Shown here in pieces: positions 44,601-54,552 of a stretch of DNA of 64,000 nt. Source of the DNA: Diplodia intermedia (Eukaryota > Ascomycota > Dothideomycetes > Botryosphaeriales > Botryosphaeriaceae); assembly GCA_021495925.1 (NCBI GenBank), contig JAKEKT010000023.1, positions 310,001 through 374,000 of the forward strand, in the 5' to 3' direction. A program made the position numbers and the translations under genes. The notes beneath the pieces are model-generated. The model did not search any database. It was not told the DNA's origin and saw only the letters and a program-made list of their open reading frames with translations. How positions within the stretch are numbered: the stretch's first letter is position 1; every line of letters starts with the position of its first letter.

Positions 44601-47340
44601 GACGCGCCAGCATACACAAGAATCAGCTTCTCAGCACCGCGAGACGCGTCAGTCAACAGTTGAGACTGTCTCTCTGGCTGATACGTCTGCACCCTCTACG
44701 AGCCAGAGACGCAGTCTTCGTTCCTCGCAAACATCACGGACGCCGCGTGCGTCGCAAGGAGCTTCCGGAGTTGCGGCTCGTGTTGCTCAGCGGCGTAGAA
44801 GGACAGAAGTCAAGGATTCAGAGTGCGAATGGGACTCCAATGCGTCAATTTCGACGCAAAGGCCGTCATCGCCATCCATTCCTTCTGGCAGCGTTGTGCC
44901 CGAAGAATTTGAGCCGTCTGCTGGCTTAGAGCCAAGTCAAATTCTTGGTGATCTTTCTCAAATGGAGCAGCGGACTCGGGAGGAAAGCTTAGAGCGGCCA
45001 CCCGTCAGCCCAATCACGCCTGTTGCCCTCGAATCGACTTTGGAGGCTTCTCCACATGCTAGTCAAGGCTCTGTTGAAGATCACCAGGAAGCGCAGAACC
45101 TTAGACTTCAGAAAGAACTGGAAGGCGATTCGGATGAAGACTTATTTGCCGATCGCTCTTCTTCGCCTTTTCCTGAGCTCAATTTCGAGTGGGGCACTAA
45201 GAAGAAAGACGATCAAGGCGAACGCCAACATTCGTCTCAAGAAGTGTTCGAGCCGCAAGCTCAAAGCAAGCAATCCTCAGTCCTACGAGATGAATTTGAT
45301 AAGGCCGGTCCTATACATTCTTCGATGCTGCAAGACGATTCAAGCATTATACACGCAATGAGAACCTCACAGTTTCCATTCGAAACCTTGCGGGAGGAGC
45401 AGATCACACAGTCAGTAGGAGATGATGAGTCTCAACAGACTGTACGAGCTCGGTCTCCGCCTGAACAAGAAGAAGTTGTACAAGAGAGTCAGGTTGAAGA
45501 CTTTGCAGCGCCGCCAAATAACCACGTCGAACAATCTCAGATCACTGATGACGCACCCGATACCAGCCAAACCCCGGTGGTAAAACATGAGCAACTGGAA
45601 GCCTTGCGGTCATCACCCCCGATTGAGGCTGCCCTTGATTCGGCAAAGCCAGCAGGCCGTCCTCAGCCTCTCCAAGAAAGCAGCATTATCACCCCCGAAG
45701 CGAGTCAGTACAGCACCGAAGCTAGCTGGAAGCCGTCCCAGCTGCAGCCTGATGCGCAAAAAGCACATGACAGTCACTTCCCACCCACTCCTCGTCTGAC
45801 ACAGGCAACACGTACGACGTCCAGCACCTCTCAAGCGACAGACACACCAACTGTCACCCAACTAGATGTCAAACAGCACCTGGACGACGCAGCCACCCAA
45901 GACACTGCAATGACCGACGAAGTCGTTGCTGTGTCTCACCTATTGAAATCGGCGGACACGCAAACCGCCGTCCAACCAAGCGTCAAACAGCAGCAGGACT
46001 ATATAACCTCCCAAGACACCGTCATGACCAACGACGTTGCTGAAATTTCTCGCTCACCGAAATTGACGGACGACACCACCCTCATTGAGCCCAGCCAGCC
46101 GCAAAAATCCGACGCCGTTGCAATGACTCGATCACCAAAACCAGCAGACGACACGACCCTCGTCGAGCCTAGCCAGTCGTCGCTGCAAACCACTGCCACC
46201 ATAAAACACACGTCCCCGCCGCCTCGTCACACCTTCCCATCTCAGCAACAGCTCCAAGAGTCTCTTTCGCAAGGAACCCGCACCTCATACTCGTACTTCA
46301 CCTCGCTCGTCAACCTGCACTCCTACATCAACTCCCCCTCCCAGCTCGTCGACATCCTCGCCGTCTGCACCCGCCCCAACAAGCCCCCCGTCCGCGCCGC
46401 CGCCGGCCCGCGCGACTACCACACGATCTTCAGCATCACGGACGCGAGCTTGCTCGACCTCGGCGATGGAAATGGCGGCGAGGGCGCCAACGACAAGACC
46501 GTCCGCGTCCAGGTCTTCCGGCCATGGAAAGCGGCGCTGCCGGAGCTGGACGTGGGCGACGCGGTGCTGCTGCGCGGCTTCGCGGTCAGGAGCAGCAAGA
46601 AGGGCGCGATGCTGGTGAGCGGCGAGGAGAGCGCCTGGTGCGTCTTTCGATACCGCGGCGGGCCGCCGGCCCAGTCCGAGCCGGCCGTGCCCGACGACAA
46701 GAACGGAGCAGCAAATGGAAGAAGAAGCGGCGATGAGCAAGAAGAGAGCAAGAACGCGAAGCGGAAGAGCACCATCATGGACTCGACCAGGCCGATCTGG
46801 GCGGACGTCATGAGCGGGCTTTGGGGCGCGGTCGCGCCTTCCGGGCAGGAGGAGCAAGAGGGTGACCAACCACAGCAGCAGCAGCAGCAGAAGGACTCGT
46901 CGTCGGAAGAAAAGGAAGGGATGGATGTCGACGGGCCGGAGAACGGCGGCGAAAAGGCGACGACGACGACGTCGCAGCGCAACCATCGTCATCATCATCA
47001 TCGACACTACAACCCCGTCAGCGGCGCGGCGAAGGAAGAGGTGCACGGGCCGCCGGTCGAGTACGGCGACGAGGAGAGGCGGCGCGCGTGGGAGATGAGG
47101 GAGTGGTGGGTCAGCGGTGGCGGCGACGGTGGCGCTGCTGTTGCTGCCATTGCTGGCGGGGAGGTTGAGGAGGAAGCGGAGAAGAGCGGAAACGTGGGAG
47201 AGGAGCCAGGGAGGAAGGAAGGGGAGGGCGAGAGCGTGGTGGTGGTGGAAGAGAATGGGGAGGCGGAGGAAGAAGGGGGAAAGCAGAAGAAGAAAGAGGA
47301 AAGCATCTCAGCGAGGGACGTTTTCCGGAGCTTTCTGTGA
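41680..47340 (+). CDS. Very large Telo_bind/OB-fold protein, putative telomere-binding
   Basis: Single exon, 1886 aa, start at the ATG in GCCATGGCC. N-terminal OB-like segment (about 24-105): KSITAVVTILWPYSSSTRTC, LLLADPDFRLRRRRGQVRAQ, GDKVVLKLGGVQW. About 1400 residues of acidic, Ser/Thr/Pro/Gln-rich disorder follow, with dozens of SQ and TQ pairs. The C-terminal OB-like Telo_bind domain (about 1536-1670) has SYFTSLVNLHSYINSPSQLV, DILAVCTRPNKPPV, DYHTIFSITDASLLD, VRVQVFRPWKAALPELDVGD and LLRGFAVRSSKKGAMLVSG. The tail has Gln and His runs and an acidic end, SARDVFRSFL. The domain suggests binding of single-stranded telomeric DNA or a shelterin-like role; this is inference from the family. Confidence 0.75.
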   Translation: MASVASERIPIATLHPSLPAPATKSITAVVTILWPYSSSTRTCALLLADPDFRLRRRRGQVRAQFFGDAAYAVAKSQLGIGDKVVLKLGGVQWLQSSGEEEVVRTPGKSVDWEVGFRDRLAMLVTRDGKQFANIQVERSTPEPEEVEEEEEAVLNTPSKIVGRFSAEGLRFNTWSSPAFLRHGRLSGESFSDYDIFADEDESKSRKRRRTSFKNIGVWTYAARTPSPEKGDAISVDEDGFASPSERVSASRPHAPALPETPESATNTLEEPAADEEQVLVPEPFPSNHTPLMAEHSRARPVEKEHMRENLKEQDDALYEQYLEETHEGQEEDTEIDVFPGEPEDEPAAQFSLQDAEDIQGDSDAESLPSVVTDTDVAAPSAAASIRIEESAGDTELESDDDGIEVLEMSSTQVIPGEQEVEHSENEGLEARRDNRAQAAPIRLSSTEEGTSEDEQLMARLPSDQQSGQPMGSNTMKQLIESGRDVAESHERLERPASDATQDFKMQLGKLEDRATLSALVRGKQGESTDLRSADIENQPAGVSGTTSSSSLAAVPAAPTMPPPVLLLPQPDDRTSKSPAGTPLIGPVNAPSTPQLQPVTSTALPLPSPFPSATEASSYMDAHPSSLPEQASTVADAGLEKQEDHVIRPATAISVAQASQEALEAVPSEPEEPKADQVAQMLDQAPNVPQEEPKLTIREETPHYFGLDGSVLSAVRAPRKGSHEKAESMDSQQESQAEHSIIGLPVEADTPDYPRRIIAPDSEQATKPMQDVAQSTVNEDLRTSRPQDSVAEEHGSPMLETEKHVPGGGFDIHPSGTDLPANEDTPLPAFEDDDWDMPDAAAATPSEAESTPRARNEGKANEKTPTSTPQKRMRDPSTSQAEKPPASSAVEIVDLGSDSSEEEGSSTDISAEAQLISPIVRQKPSADQEQAAGTDALLEELQLARPTPQVEAPPLTQANLSSSLGPPSTPQTRRKTRQHTQESASQHRETRQSTVETVSLADTSAPSTSQRRSLRSSQTSRTPRASQGASGVAARVAQRRRRTEVKDSECEWDSNASISTQRPSSPSIPSGSVVPEEFEPSAGLEPSQILGDLSQMEQRTREESLERPPVSPITPVALESTLEASPHASQGSVEDHQEAQNLRLQKELEGDSDEDLFADRSSSPFPELNFEWGTKKKDDQGERQHSSQEVFEPQAQSKQSSVLRDEFDKAGPIHSSMLQDDSSIIHAMRTSQFPFETLREEQITQSVGDDESQQTVRARSPPEQEEVVQESQVEDFAAPPNNHVEQSQITDDAPDTSQTPVVKHEQLEALRSSPPIEAALDSAKPAGRPQPLQESSIITPEASQYSTEASWKPSQLQPDAQKAHDSHFPPTPRLTQATRTTSSTSQATDTPTVTQLDVKQHLDDAATQDTAMTDEVVAVSHLLKSADTQTAVQPSVKQQQDYITSQDTVMTNDVAEISRSPKLTDDTTLIEPSQPQKSDAVAMTRSPKPADDTTLVEPSQSSLQTTATIKHTSPPPRHTFPSQQQLQESLSQGTRTSYSYFTSLVNLHSYINSPSQLVDILAVCTRPNKPPVRAAAGPRDYHTIFSITDASLLDLGDGNGGEGANDKTVRVQVFRPWKAALPELDVGDAVLLRGFAVRSSKKGAMLVSGEESAWCVFRYRGGPPAQSEPAVPDDKNGAANGRRSGDEQEESKNAKRKSTIMDSTRPIWADVMSGLWGAVAPSGQEEQEGDQPQQQQQQKDSSSEEKEGMDVDGPENGGEKATTTTSQRNHRHHHHRHYNPVSGAAKEEVHGPPVEYGDEERRRAWEMREWWVSGGGDGGAAVAAIAGGEVEEEAEKSGNVGEEPGRKEGEGESVVVVEENGEAEEEGGKQKKKEESISARDVFRSFL

Positions 47341-47701
47341 CCATCGCTTCCGGCAGAGGACAATGTCGTTTCGTTGTTCGTGACGTTTTGCGTGGGTATC
47401 GTGGTATCGTGGCGAGAATGGCGATTGGATTAGGTCTGAGTGGTGGAATGACTGCTTCTGTATATTGCACACAGCACTTTCGGCCATTCGGGATAGGGAA
47501 AATGAAAGTCATTTTTTACACAATCACGCTCCCAAATGTCTTTTGACATCGCTCTTCGCTCCCAAACATCGTGTATACACAAACTAAAGAAAGTGCGCTC
47601 GTGTCTATCGTGATTCTTCTTCCCTTTTTCCTCCACCCCCACCACCCCCACCTCTTCATCTTTCACTCGTCTATATCGTCATTTCCAATCCGGTCCAATG
47701 T
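47341..47701. other. Convergent intergenic region
   Basis: 361 bp between the 3' ends of the Telo_bind gene and the glucosidase II gene. No feature recognised. Confidence 0.5.
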
Positions 47702-50700
47702 CTAATGCGCGTGTCCGTGGTGCTCATCCGCCGCCTCGCCACCGAAGTCGATCTTCCATCCCTTGGTGATGCTGACCTTGGGATCCCTGACGACGGCGAA
47801 TGCCGCCTTGCCGCCTTGGGCCTTGGTGTAGCTGATGGCCACCTTGCGCCTGCGCTGGCTCTCCTTGGCGCCCTCCTCGCTGACGAAGACGTGCTCCGAA
47901 GTCTCCCACTCGGCGGGCGCGCCGACTACGATGACCTTCTCGACGCGCACCTTGGCCATGGCCTTGAGGTAGGCGGAGGTCTTGGCGCCAGAGGCGCCGA
48001 CGTCGACAGAGGTGAGGGCCTTTGTCGTGGTGTCGAACAGGAAGCGGCGGTGGATGTACGCGCCCTGCTGGTAGTCGAAAGTCTCGCCGTCGTCGACGTA
48101 TAGCTCGCCTGAAGCGGTGCCGTCCTTACCCAGCACGACGATAAGTGTGTAGGGGTCGTACTTCATCAGGCCGGAGCTGCGGCGCGGGCGGTCACGGCGC
48201 GGGATGATGTGGCCGCCCTGCATCAGCAAGGGAATTTTGTCGAGCGGCGCGGCGATAGTCTTAGTGCCCGGGCCAGTGTGAAGAGTGTAGTCAAAGTAGT
48301 CGTAGTAGGGTTCATCGTCAGCGATGTAGATATCGACGCTTTCCGCGCCCTCGGTGACGACAGGCTTGGCAAGGAGACCGGTCGAGCCAAGATAGAGCTG
48401 GTCGTCGATGGCGAAACCCTTCTCGTCGGTCGGGTGAACGTAGTAGTTGGGACGGATGATGGGGACGCCGGAGACGCTGGCTTCGTGGAAAGCGGTATAC
48501 CAGGCGGGGAGGAGAGCATAGCGCAGGCGAAGAGCTTGCGCGATGATCTCAGTGTAGGGCGCGCCGGCTAGATAAGGCTCACGGCGACGGGTATCGATAT
48601 GGGCGTGTCCGCGGAAGAAGGGGTAGAAAGCACCCGCCTGATACCAGCGAGTAAGGAGATCCTTGCTAGGGTTTCCGAAGAAACCGCCAACATCAGCACC
48701 AGCGAAGGGGAAGCCGGCGATGTTCTGGGTGAGAACCATGGGGATCGAAGCTGCGAGGTGGTCCCAGTTGGCCTGGTTGTCACCGGTCCACATGGCGCCA
48801 AGTCGCTGGCTCCCAGAGTAGAAGGAACGGGTCAGAACGAACGGACGGATAGCCTCGCCCTTCTTACGCTCGATCATAGCCTCATAGGTAGCATTGTGGA
48901 AGGTAAGCCCGTTGAGATTGTGTACGTCACGGTGCTCCCAGTTGCCGAAGTGCAAGTTGTCCTTGGGCATGGTAGTCTCAGGCCCGTTAAACACGGACGG
49001 CTCGTTCATGTCGTTCCAGATGAAGGTGTTCGGGGCAGTTCCCAGGAACTTGTCGTACTTGAAAAGGCTCTTCCACCAATCGATAGCAGCAGGGTTAAAG
49101 CAATCGACCCAGTAGGAAGAACCCGGCCAGCACCAGCCCTCGTACTGGTTGCCGTCCTTGTTCTTGGCAGCGAGATCCTTGCTCTTCAGCTCATCAATGA
49201 TGGGGTAGTCAGCAACGTTTTTGATGTGAGGATCAATGATGGCGACAAGTTTGCGGCCATGCTTGTCGAGGTGCTCGTGCATCTCCAGAGCCTTGGGGAA
49301 AGTCATCGGGTCCCAGGTGAAGTACTTCTTCTCATGGGTGTACTCGATATCAAGCCAGATGACATCGTAGGGAATGTCGTGCTTGTCAAACTTGCGATCG
49401 ACATCCATGACATCCTCATCCGTGACATAGTTCCACCTGCACTGGTGGTAGGCAATGGCGAACTCTTGGGGCAGCTGAGTGTAACCGGTGAGCTCGCTGT
49501 AGCTCTTGATCACGTCCTTGGGCTCCGGGCCGAGGAAGACAAAAACATCAATGAGGCCACTTTCCGAAATCCAGTGGGTCTTGGTGTCCGTATGGCCGGC
49601 AACACCGAGGCTGAGAGCATTGGCAGCGCTCTTGGCCTTGATGACATCGATCCAGGTCTCAGCGGCGTTGAGCCAGAAGACACCGACGGTGGAGTCCTTG
49701 CGGTGGGCCTGCATGAAGGGAATGGCTCCATAGAGAGTCATGGGGCTGTCCATGAGGTATTCGAAAACATCGGCATTGTAGAGGCGGTAAGGCTCAGAGT
49801 AGGCGCCATCACCACCACTGAGGAAGGTTAGCACAGGCTTGGCATTGTTCGAAGGTGCGGCTTACCGAGTCTCCTTGAGGGAGAGGGAGCTGGCGTGCTC
49901 GGGGATACCATAGACGTGCTCGTAGTCGGGGAAGGTGATATCGAGAGCAATACTTTCAGGGCCTCTCGGCTTGGAGTCGGTGTTTCCACCGAAGGACTCG
50001 TCCCACCAGGTGCTCTCATCCTCGGCCGATTCGGGAGCGGCCTCTTCGGCGGCGCTCTCTTCGCCTTCCTTCTTTTCCTTCTCAATCTTGGGCCTCCAGT
50101 GCTCCAGGTTCAGGAGACCGCGCTCGTTGAATTGCACTTGCGTCTTTCCGTCGCGCTTGAAGTCGACAGCCAGGGGCGAGTGCTTGATGACGGCCTCGTA
50201 CTTGCCGGCAGGGCCGTAGACGACCTTGGTGGTACCGTCGTCGGCCTCGGGGCTGATGGCAGCACCAGTGCTGACGTCCAGTCCGCCGACGATGGTCCAC
50301 TTCTCGGCCTCATTATAGCGCTCCTTGCGAGCCTTGCTGTCGTGGCGTAGTTCAATGTCTCCCTTCTGGCGCTTCTCCTCGTCGAGGGTAAAGCGGGCAG
50401 TGCCGGACTCGAGGAAGGTGACGGTGAGAGGCAGACGGACGTCGTCCTGGCCATTGACCTTCTTGAGGACGGTCGCGGACAATTGGCCCTTGGCGAAGGT
50501 AACCGAGGCGGGGTCGAGGTTGTAGGGGGACTGCCAGTTGGTGGCCAGAGACTGTGCATTGTCGGCAAAGTCCCGGTTGCGCTTGCAGAAGCCGGATTGA
50601 TTGCAGGTCTTGAAGAGCTCATGTTTGACCATCTCTGGGCGCAGTCCATCAGTATCGTTGATCAATTGGCGGAGCTCTGGGAGCTCTGGAACGACGGCAG

Positions 50701-50793
50701 CGGCGCACCTGCGGGAGTAAACAAAACGCAAAGAGTGGTGAAGAGCAGCAAAACGGCCGCCCAGCGGCGGGGCGCGATGGCGGCGGACAGCAT
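47702..50793 (-). CDS. ROT2: Glucosidase II alpha subunit (GH31)
   Basis: ER enzyme that trims the two inner glucoses from N-glycans. Exons 50793..50709, 50634..49866 and 49817..47702, with introns of 74 and 48 nt; 989 aa. The ATG at 50793 starts a signal peptide (MLSAAIAPRRWAAVLLLFTT). After the first intron comes the family's VKHELFKTCNQSGFCKRNRD. The second junction restores LKETRGGDGAYSEPYRLYN. Catalytic core: DVIWLDIEYTHEKKYFTW; the nucleophile Asp at about residue 554 in IWNDMNEPSVF; acid/base region MWTGDNQANWDHL; then PFFRGHAHIDTRRREPYL. It ends with a His-rich tail (DEHHGHAH). The beta subunit is not in this window. Confidence 0.96.
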
Positions 50794-51110
50794 GTTGATA
50801 CCAGGCTGCAGTCCGTATGCAGCAAGGTCTGGGGCAGCGATGTCGGGAGAAGCTGGCGAGAGCGAGCTGTCGGGTAGGCTAATCGTAGATGACAGCTTTC
50901 CCCGGGCGGAGAGCTTGGCCTGCACGTGACACAGAGACTGCGGAGCGATCCCCCGTTGGCTGCCGGCGGCGCTAGAGGCCCAGCCCCACCATCCCTCTTC
51001 AAAAGATGCAAAACACCCCTCCCCCTGTGCTTTTCTCTTCTCCCTCCTCAAGCTCCTAAGCCCAAATACCACAGCCACCTCCCCACCGTCAACACCAACA
51101 CTCCGCCATC
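50794..51110. promoter_or_regulatory. Bidirectional promoter, glucosidase II / NDK
   Basis: 317 bp between divergent start codons, with a pyrimidine-rich stretch (about 50995-51100) leading into the NDK ATG. Confidence 0.5.
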
Positions 51111-51845
51111 ATGACTTCCGAGCAGACGTACGTTGGCCCCCCACGTCGAGCTATTGAGAGCTCCCCAACCCTCGCCGAGGGGCTCCAGCGGTGAAGCTAA
51201 CCGTCGTTGCAGCTTCATTGCCGTCAAGCCTGACGGTGTTCAGGTACGTTGCAGCTCACCCGCACCCCAATGCCCTACTGGACGGGCTCCTCGGCGCACA
51301 AGGCCGCCGCGGAGCGCAGCCCAACACCACGATCGCCGCTGCCGACCCTGAAGATCTGGACCCTTGCTGACCCCTGCACCAGCGTGGCCTTGTCGGCAAC
51401 ATCATCTCCCGCTTCGAGAACCGCGGCTTCAAGCTCGCTGCCATCAAGCTCACCACTCCCTCCAAGGAGCACCTCGAGAAGCACTACGCCGACCTGTCGG
51501 ACAAGCCCTTCTTCGCTGGTCTGATTGCCTGTACGTATCCGCCCTACACTCGACACGTCGACGCAAGCTGACGCTCCAACAGACATGGGCTCCGGCCCCG
51601 TCGCCGCCATGGTCTGGGAGGGCCGTGACGTCGTCAAGACCGGCCGTGCCATCCTCGGTGCCACCAACCCCCTCGCCTCCGCCCCCGGCACCATCCGTGG
51701 CGACTTCGCCATTGACGTTGGCCGCAACGTCTGCCACGGCTCCGACTCGGTTGAGAACGCCAAGAAGGAGATTGCCCTCTGGTTCAAGCCTGAGGAGGTC
51801 CAGAGCTGGAAGCAGGCCCAGCACTCGTGGATCTACGAGAAATAA
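51111..51845 (+). CDS. NDK1: Nucleoside diphosphate kinase
   Basis: Transfers the gamma-phosphate between nucleoside di- and triphosphates through a phospho-His. Four exons: 51111..51127 (17 nt), 51213..51243 (31 nt), 51383..51530 and 51583..51845, with introns of 85, 139 and 52 nt; 152 aa, the standard length. Joined start: MTSEQTFIAVKPDGVQRGLV. Family blocks: IISRFENRGFKLAAIKL, PFFAGLIAYMGSGPVAAMVW, GATNPLASAPGTIRGDFAID and the active-site block NVCHGSDSVENAKKEI (His in CHGSD). It ends EVQSWKQAQHSWIYEK. It is cytosolic by absence of a targeting signal. Confidence 0.97.
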
Positions 51846-52535
51846 GCGGCTCGCTCCCGCCGCAGCACGACTGACGAATTCGATAGATGTCTAGGACATG
51901 AAAAATACATGTTAGATGCGACGAGTCGACATTAGCTGTGCAAGTGCGCTTTGTGATACTAGACTTGGCTAACGTAGCTACTGTTCCGGCACAAGCTATC
52001 CAAGTCCATCAAGGTATGTCACAACTTTCTCTCGTCTTTATCACCCGTCAACTCCTCCAATGATGAGTTCAAATTTTTCATTCAGTTTATCCCTGTCTGA
52101 ACATCCTGTTGAGAAACATTCACACTCTGAGAACAACCGTCACATCAATCAAATTGTCGAAGTCAATTTTAGTCATGGTTGCTGACAAACCTTCAGACCC
52201 TAGCCAGGAGAAGCTGTCGAGACTGGCCTTGGGCCATTGTTCATTGGGATTCAATGTCGACTTGTGACCAGTTGCAACGCCATGTTTTAGTCGAGCGTCT
52301 GTGAGAAGCAATCGAGGTCTCCGCGCTGAAACCGGAAGAATCAAACTATCAGTACTAACATGGGTTAGGGGTAGTGCAACAGCTCAATATATACCAAATT
52401 CAAACAACAACTCTGTCTGATTCTCCTGTCGTGTTTGACGAAAGTGCAGAGCTTTCTCACCAGTCATGCTGTCCTTCACGTGCATGCCCACATCAACAAA
52501 CCTCATACATGAGAAGAAAAGTACATAGCCAGAGG
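51846..52535. other. Convergent intergenic region NDK/C2H2
   Basis: 690 bp, AT-rich. No gene recognised. Confidence 0.5.
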
Positions 52536-53768
52536 CTAGCACCTCACCCTCAACTTTCTCAACAAATGCCTAATCACCACTTTCCCATCCCCCTGCTTCC
52601 CCGCCTCCGCCACCTCGTCCAGCGGGAACCACTTCCCCGTCTCGGCACAGTACTCGGCCAGCGCCCCCACACTCCCAAACACCTCGACCGTGTCGTTCCC
52701 ACATCCCATCAACCCTCCCCCCACCTCCTTGTCCCGCCGCGCCCACGCCACCAGATCCACGAGGTTAACATGCGTCCCCCTCAGCGCCCTCTCGCACTCC
52801 TTCTCCGCCTCCGGCGGCGGCACGACGCCGACCGCCCGGCACAGCGCCTGCCAGCTCCCGAGGTCGTCCTCGCCGCCGAACCACGCCTCCAGCTCCAGCC
52901 GCAGCGCGAGCACGTAGAGCCCCCGGGCGTCCCGGGCGTCCGGGTCGACGTACTCGCCGTCGTACTTGTTTCTCTGCCACCCATTGTGCGCGCAGAGGTC
53001 GCGCCACGAGGCCGAGGCGGGGAGGGTGCGGTCGTAGCGGAAGGACGGGCCGTGGGAGAGGAAGAAGGCGTCGAGCGGGGTGGTGGTGGCGGTGGTGGTG
53101 GTGGTGGCGGTGGCGTTGTGGTTGCGGGGTTTTTTGTTGTTCTTCTTCTCCTTCTTATTCTCCTTCTCCTTCTTGTTCTTCTCTTTGTTGTTGTTGTTAT
53201 CGTCGTGGTGCGAGGGCGTGTCGCGGATGTGCTGGGCGAGGGCGGAGGCGCTGCGGAAGGAGCGCGGGCGGGGGCAGGACGGGCAGGGGTGCGTGGGGCC
53301 GGCGTGGGAGTCGCGGGTGTGTTGGGACAGGGCGGATGCCGTGGTGAAGCTGCGGGTGCAGGTTTCGCAGGGGTGGTGACCGGGCTGGTTCGGTTTATTG
53401 GGGATGGGGGCTGCTGCTGCTGCTGCTGGTGGTGGCGCAGCCGACGTTACTGTAGATGCTGTCGGCTTGGGGGGAGGAGGGGGTGAGGCTGCGGTGGTGG
53501 CGGCGGCGGCGGCGTGACCGGATGAGTTGTTTACGTGCTGAGCAAGGGCTTCCGAGCTGGGGAATGAGCGCTGGCAGGGCTTGCAGGTATGGTTGTTCTT
53601 GTGGGCGGGAGAGTTGCTGGTGTGTTGCGCGAGGGCTTCCGAGTTCGGAAAGCTTCTGTTGCAGGGGTCGCAGCGGACAAGGCGCTTGTGAGCGGGGGAG
53701 TCTTCGCTATGCTGGCGGAGAGCCTGTTCACTGTTGAAAGACTTCCGGCAGACGTTGCAAGATGCCAT
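52536..53768 (-). CDS. C2H2 zinc-finger protein with a fungal C-terminal domain
   Basis: Single exon, 410 aa. Five C2H2-type fingers: three in tandem at residues 4-85 (each CNVC/CDPC/CKPC...F..SEAL.QH..(6)..H, with HX6H spacing) and two more at about 133-190 (CETCTRSFTTASALSQH; CPSCPRPRSFRSASALAQH). An Ala/Pro-rich linker separates the groups. After the fingers comes an Asn/Lys and Thr low-complexity run, then an ordered domain of about 170 residues: FFLSHGPSFRYDRTLPASAS, WRDLCAHNGWQRNKYDGEY, LELEAWFGGEDDLGSWQALC and NLVDLVAWARRD. I do not know a name for it. The short consecutive fingers could bind DNA or RNA; the target is unknown. Confidence 0.82.
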   Translation of the reverse strand: MASCNVCRKSFNSEQALRQHSEDSPAHKRLVRCDPCNRSFPNSEALAQHTSNSPAHKNNHTCKPCQRSFPSSEALAQHVNNSSGHAAAAATTAASPPPPPKPTASTVTSAAPPPAAAAAAPIPNKPNQPGHHPCETCTRSFTTASALSQHTRDSHAGPTHPCPSCPRPRSFRSASALAQHIRDTPSHHDDNNNNKEKNKKEKENKKEKKNNKKPRNHNATATTTTTATTTPLDAFFLSHGPSFRYDRTLPASASWRDLCAHNGWQRNKYDGEYVDPDARDARGLYVLALRLELEAWFGGEDDLGSWQALCRAVGVVPPPEAEKECERALRGTHVNLVDLVAWARRDKEVGGGLMGCGNDTVEVFGSVGALAEYCAETGKWFPLDEVAEAGKQGDGKVVIRHLLRKLRVRC

Positions 53769-54552
53769 GGCTCTGCAGTGAAGTGTCAGTGCTCAATTAC
53801 AAGATTTGGTATACTGGTGAATACAAACTAGAGCTGGAAGTTATGCCACGCTGTATTCCATGTAAAGTTGGTGGTGAAGCAGGATAATGGATTAGTAAAG
53901 GCTGCTGGTGGTACTATATACCACCTGTAGCAAACCACGCTAATCCTGATCAATATGTAAAGCAAACAACCCGTTGTAGCCTCATGAAAGAGGCCCTGCC
54001 GATCAAAAGTGTATGTGGAAGAGAAATGAACAGTGATAGGCTGAAGACTGGTCCCTGAATAAGAGGAAAAGTGTAAGTGTTTCTGTGTCTACGGCTGTTC
54101 TCTATTTATCCTATGGGCGGCCAGCCTAAAGTGCTGTTGCCTTGTCGTGCCTCACAACTCTCTCGTGCACTGAACGTTCTATGGGGCGGGCAATACGCAT
54201 GCGCCACGACATGTGCCGCATAGTCAGGGGTGCCTCATTGGTCAAGACAATCTGTGCCGCACAGCTGGCGAGACGCTCACTATTCATTGGGTACACAACG
54301 TCGAAACACGTCAACTGTGCCCTGATAAAGCGCGCGGTTAAACCTGTAGCATCGTCATTAATCAAAAGTGCTGAGGCTGAGCCTATCTCCTCAGTCGTCG
54401 GGATCCATCGGCATGTCCACCAACACTTCCACTAGTTTGATTCAAGTACTAAATGGGTTTTTATTGTATGCTTCCATGCTTTTCTCAAAGCTTGCTGCCG
54501 TTATTTGTCATGAAGTGCATTGCTTCCCGAAACCCTACGCAGGAACGACTCT
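53769..54552. other. Intergenic
   Basis: 784 bp upstream of the C2H2 gene and downstream of the SET-like gene. Nothing recognised. Confidence 0.5.

Noticed and set aside
48599..49831. 410-aa frame antisense to glucosidase II
   Set aside because: An antisense shadow of a clearly coding exon; composition Val/Leu/Gly-rich without motifs.
50635..50731. Start of glucosidase II at MRFVYSRR
   Set aside because: It reads through an intron; the upstream ATG at 50793 gives a signal peptide and a phase-correct junction.
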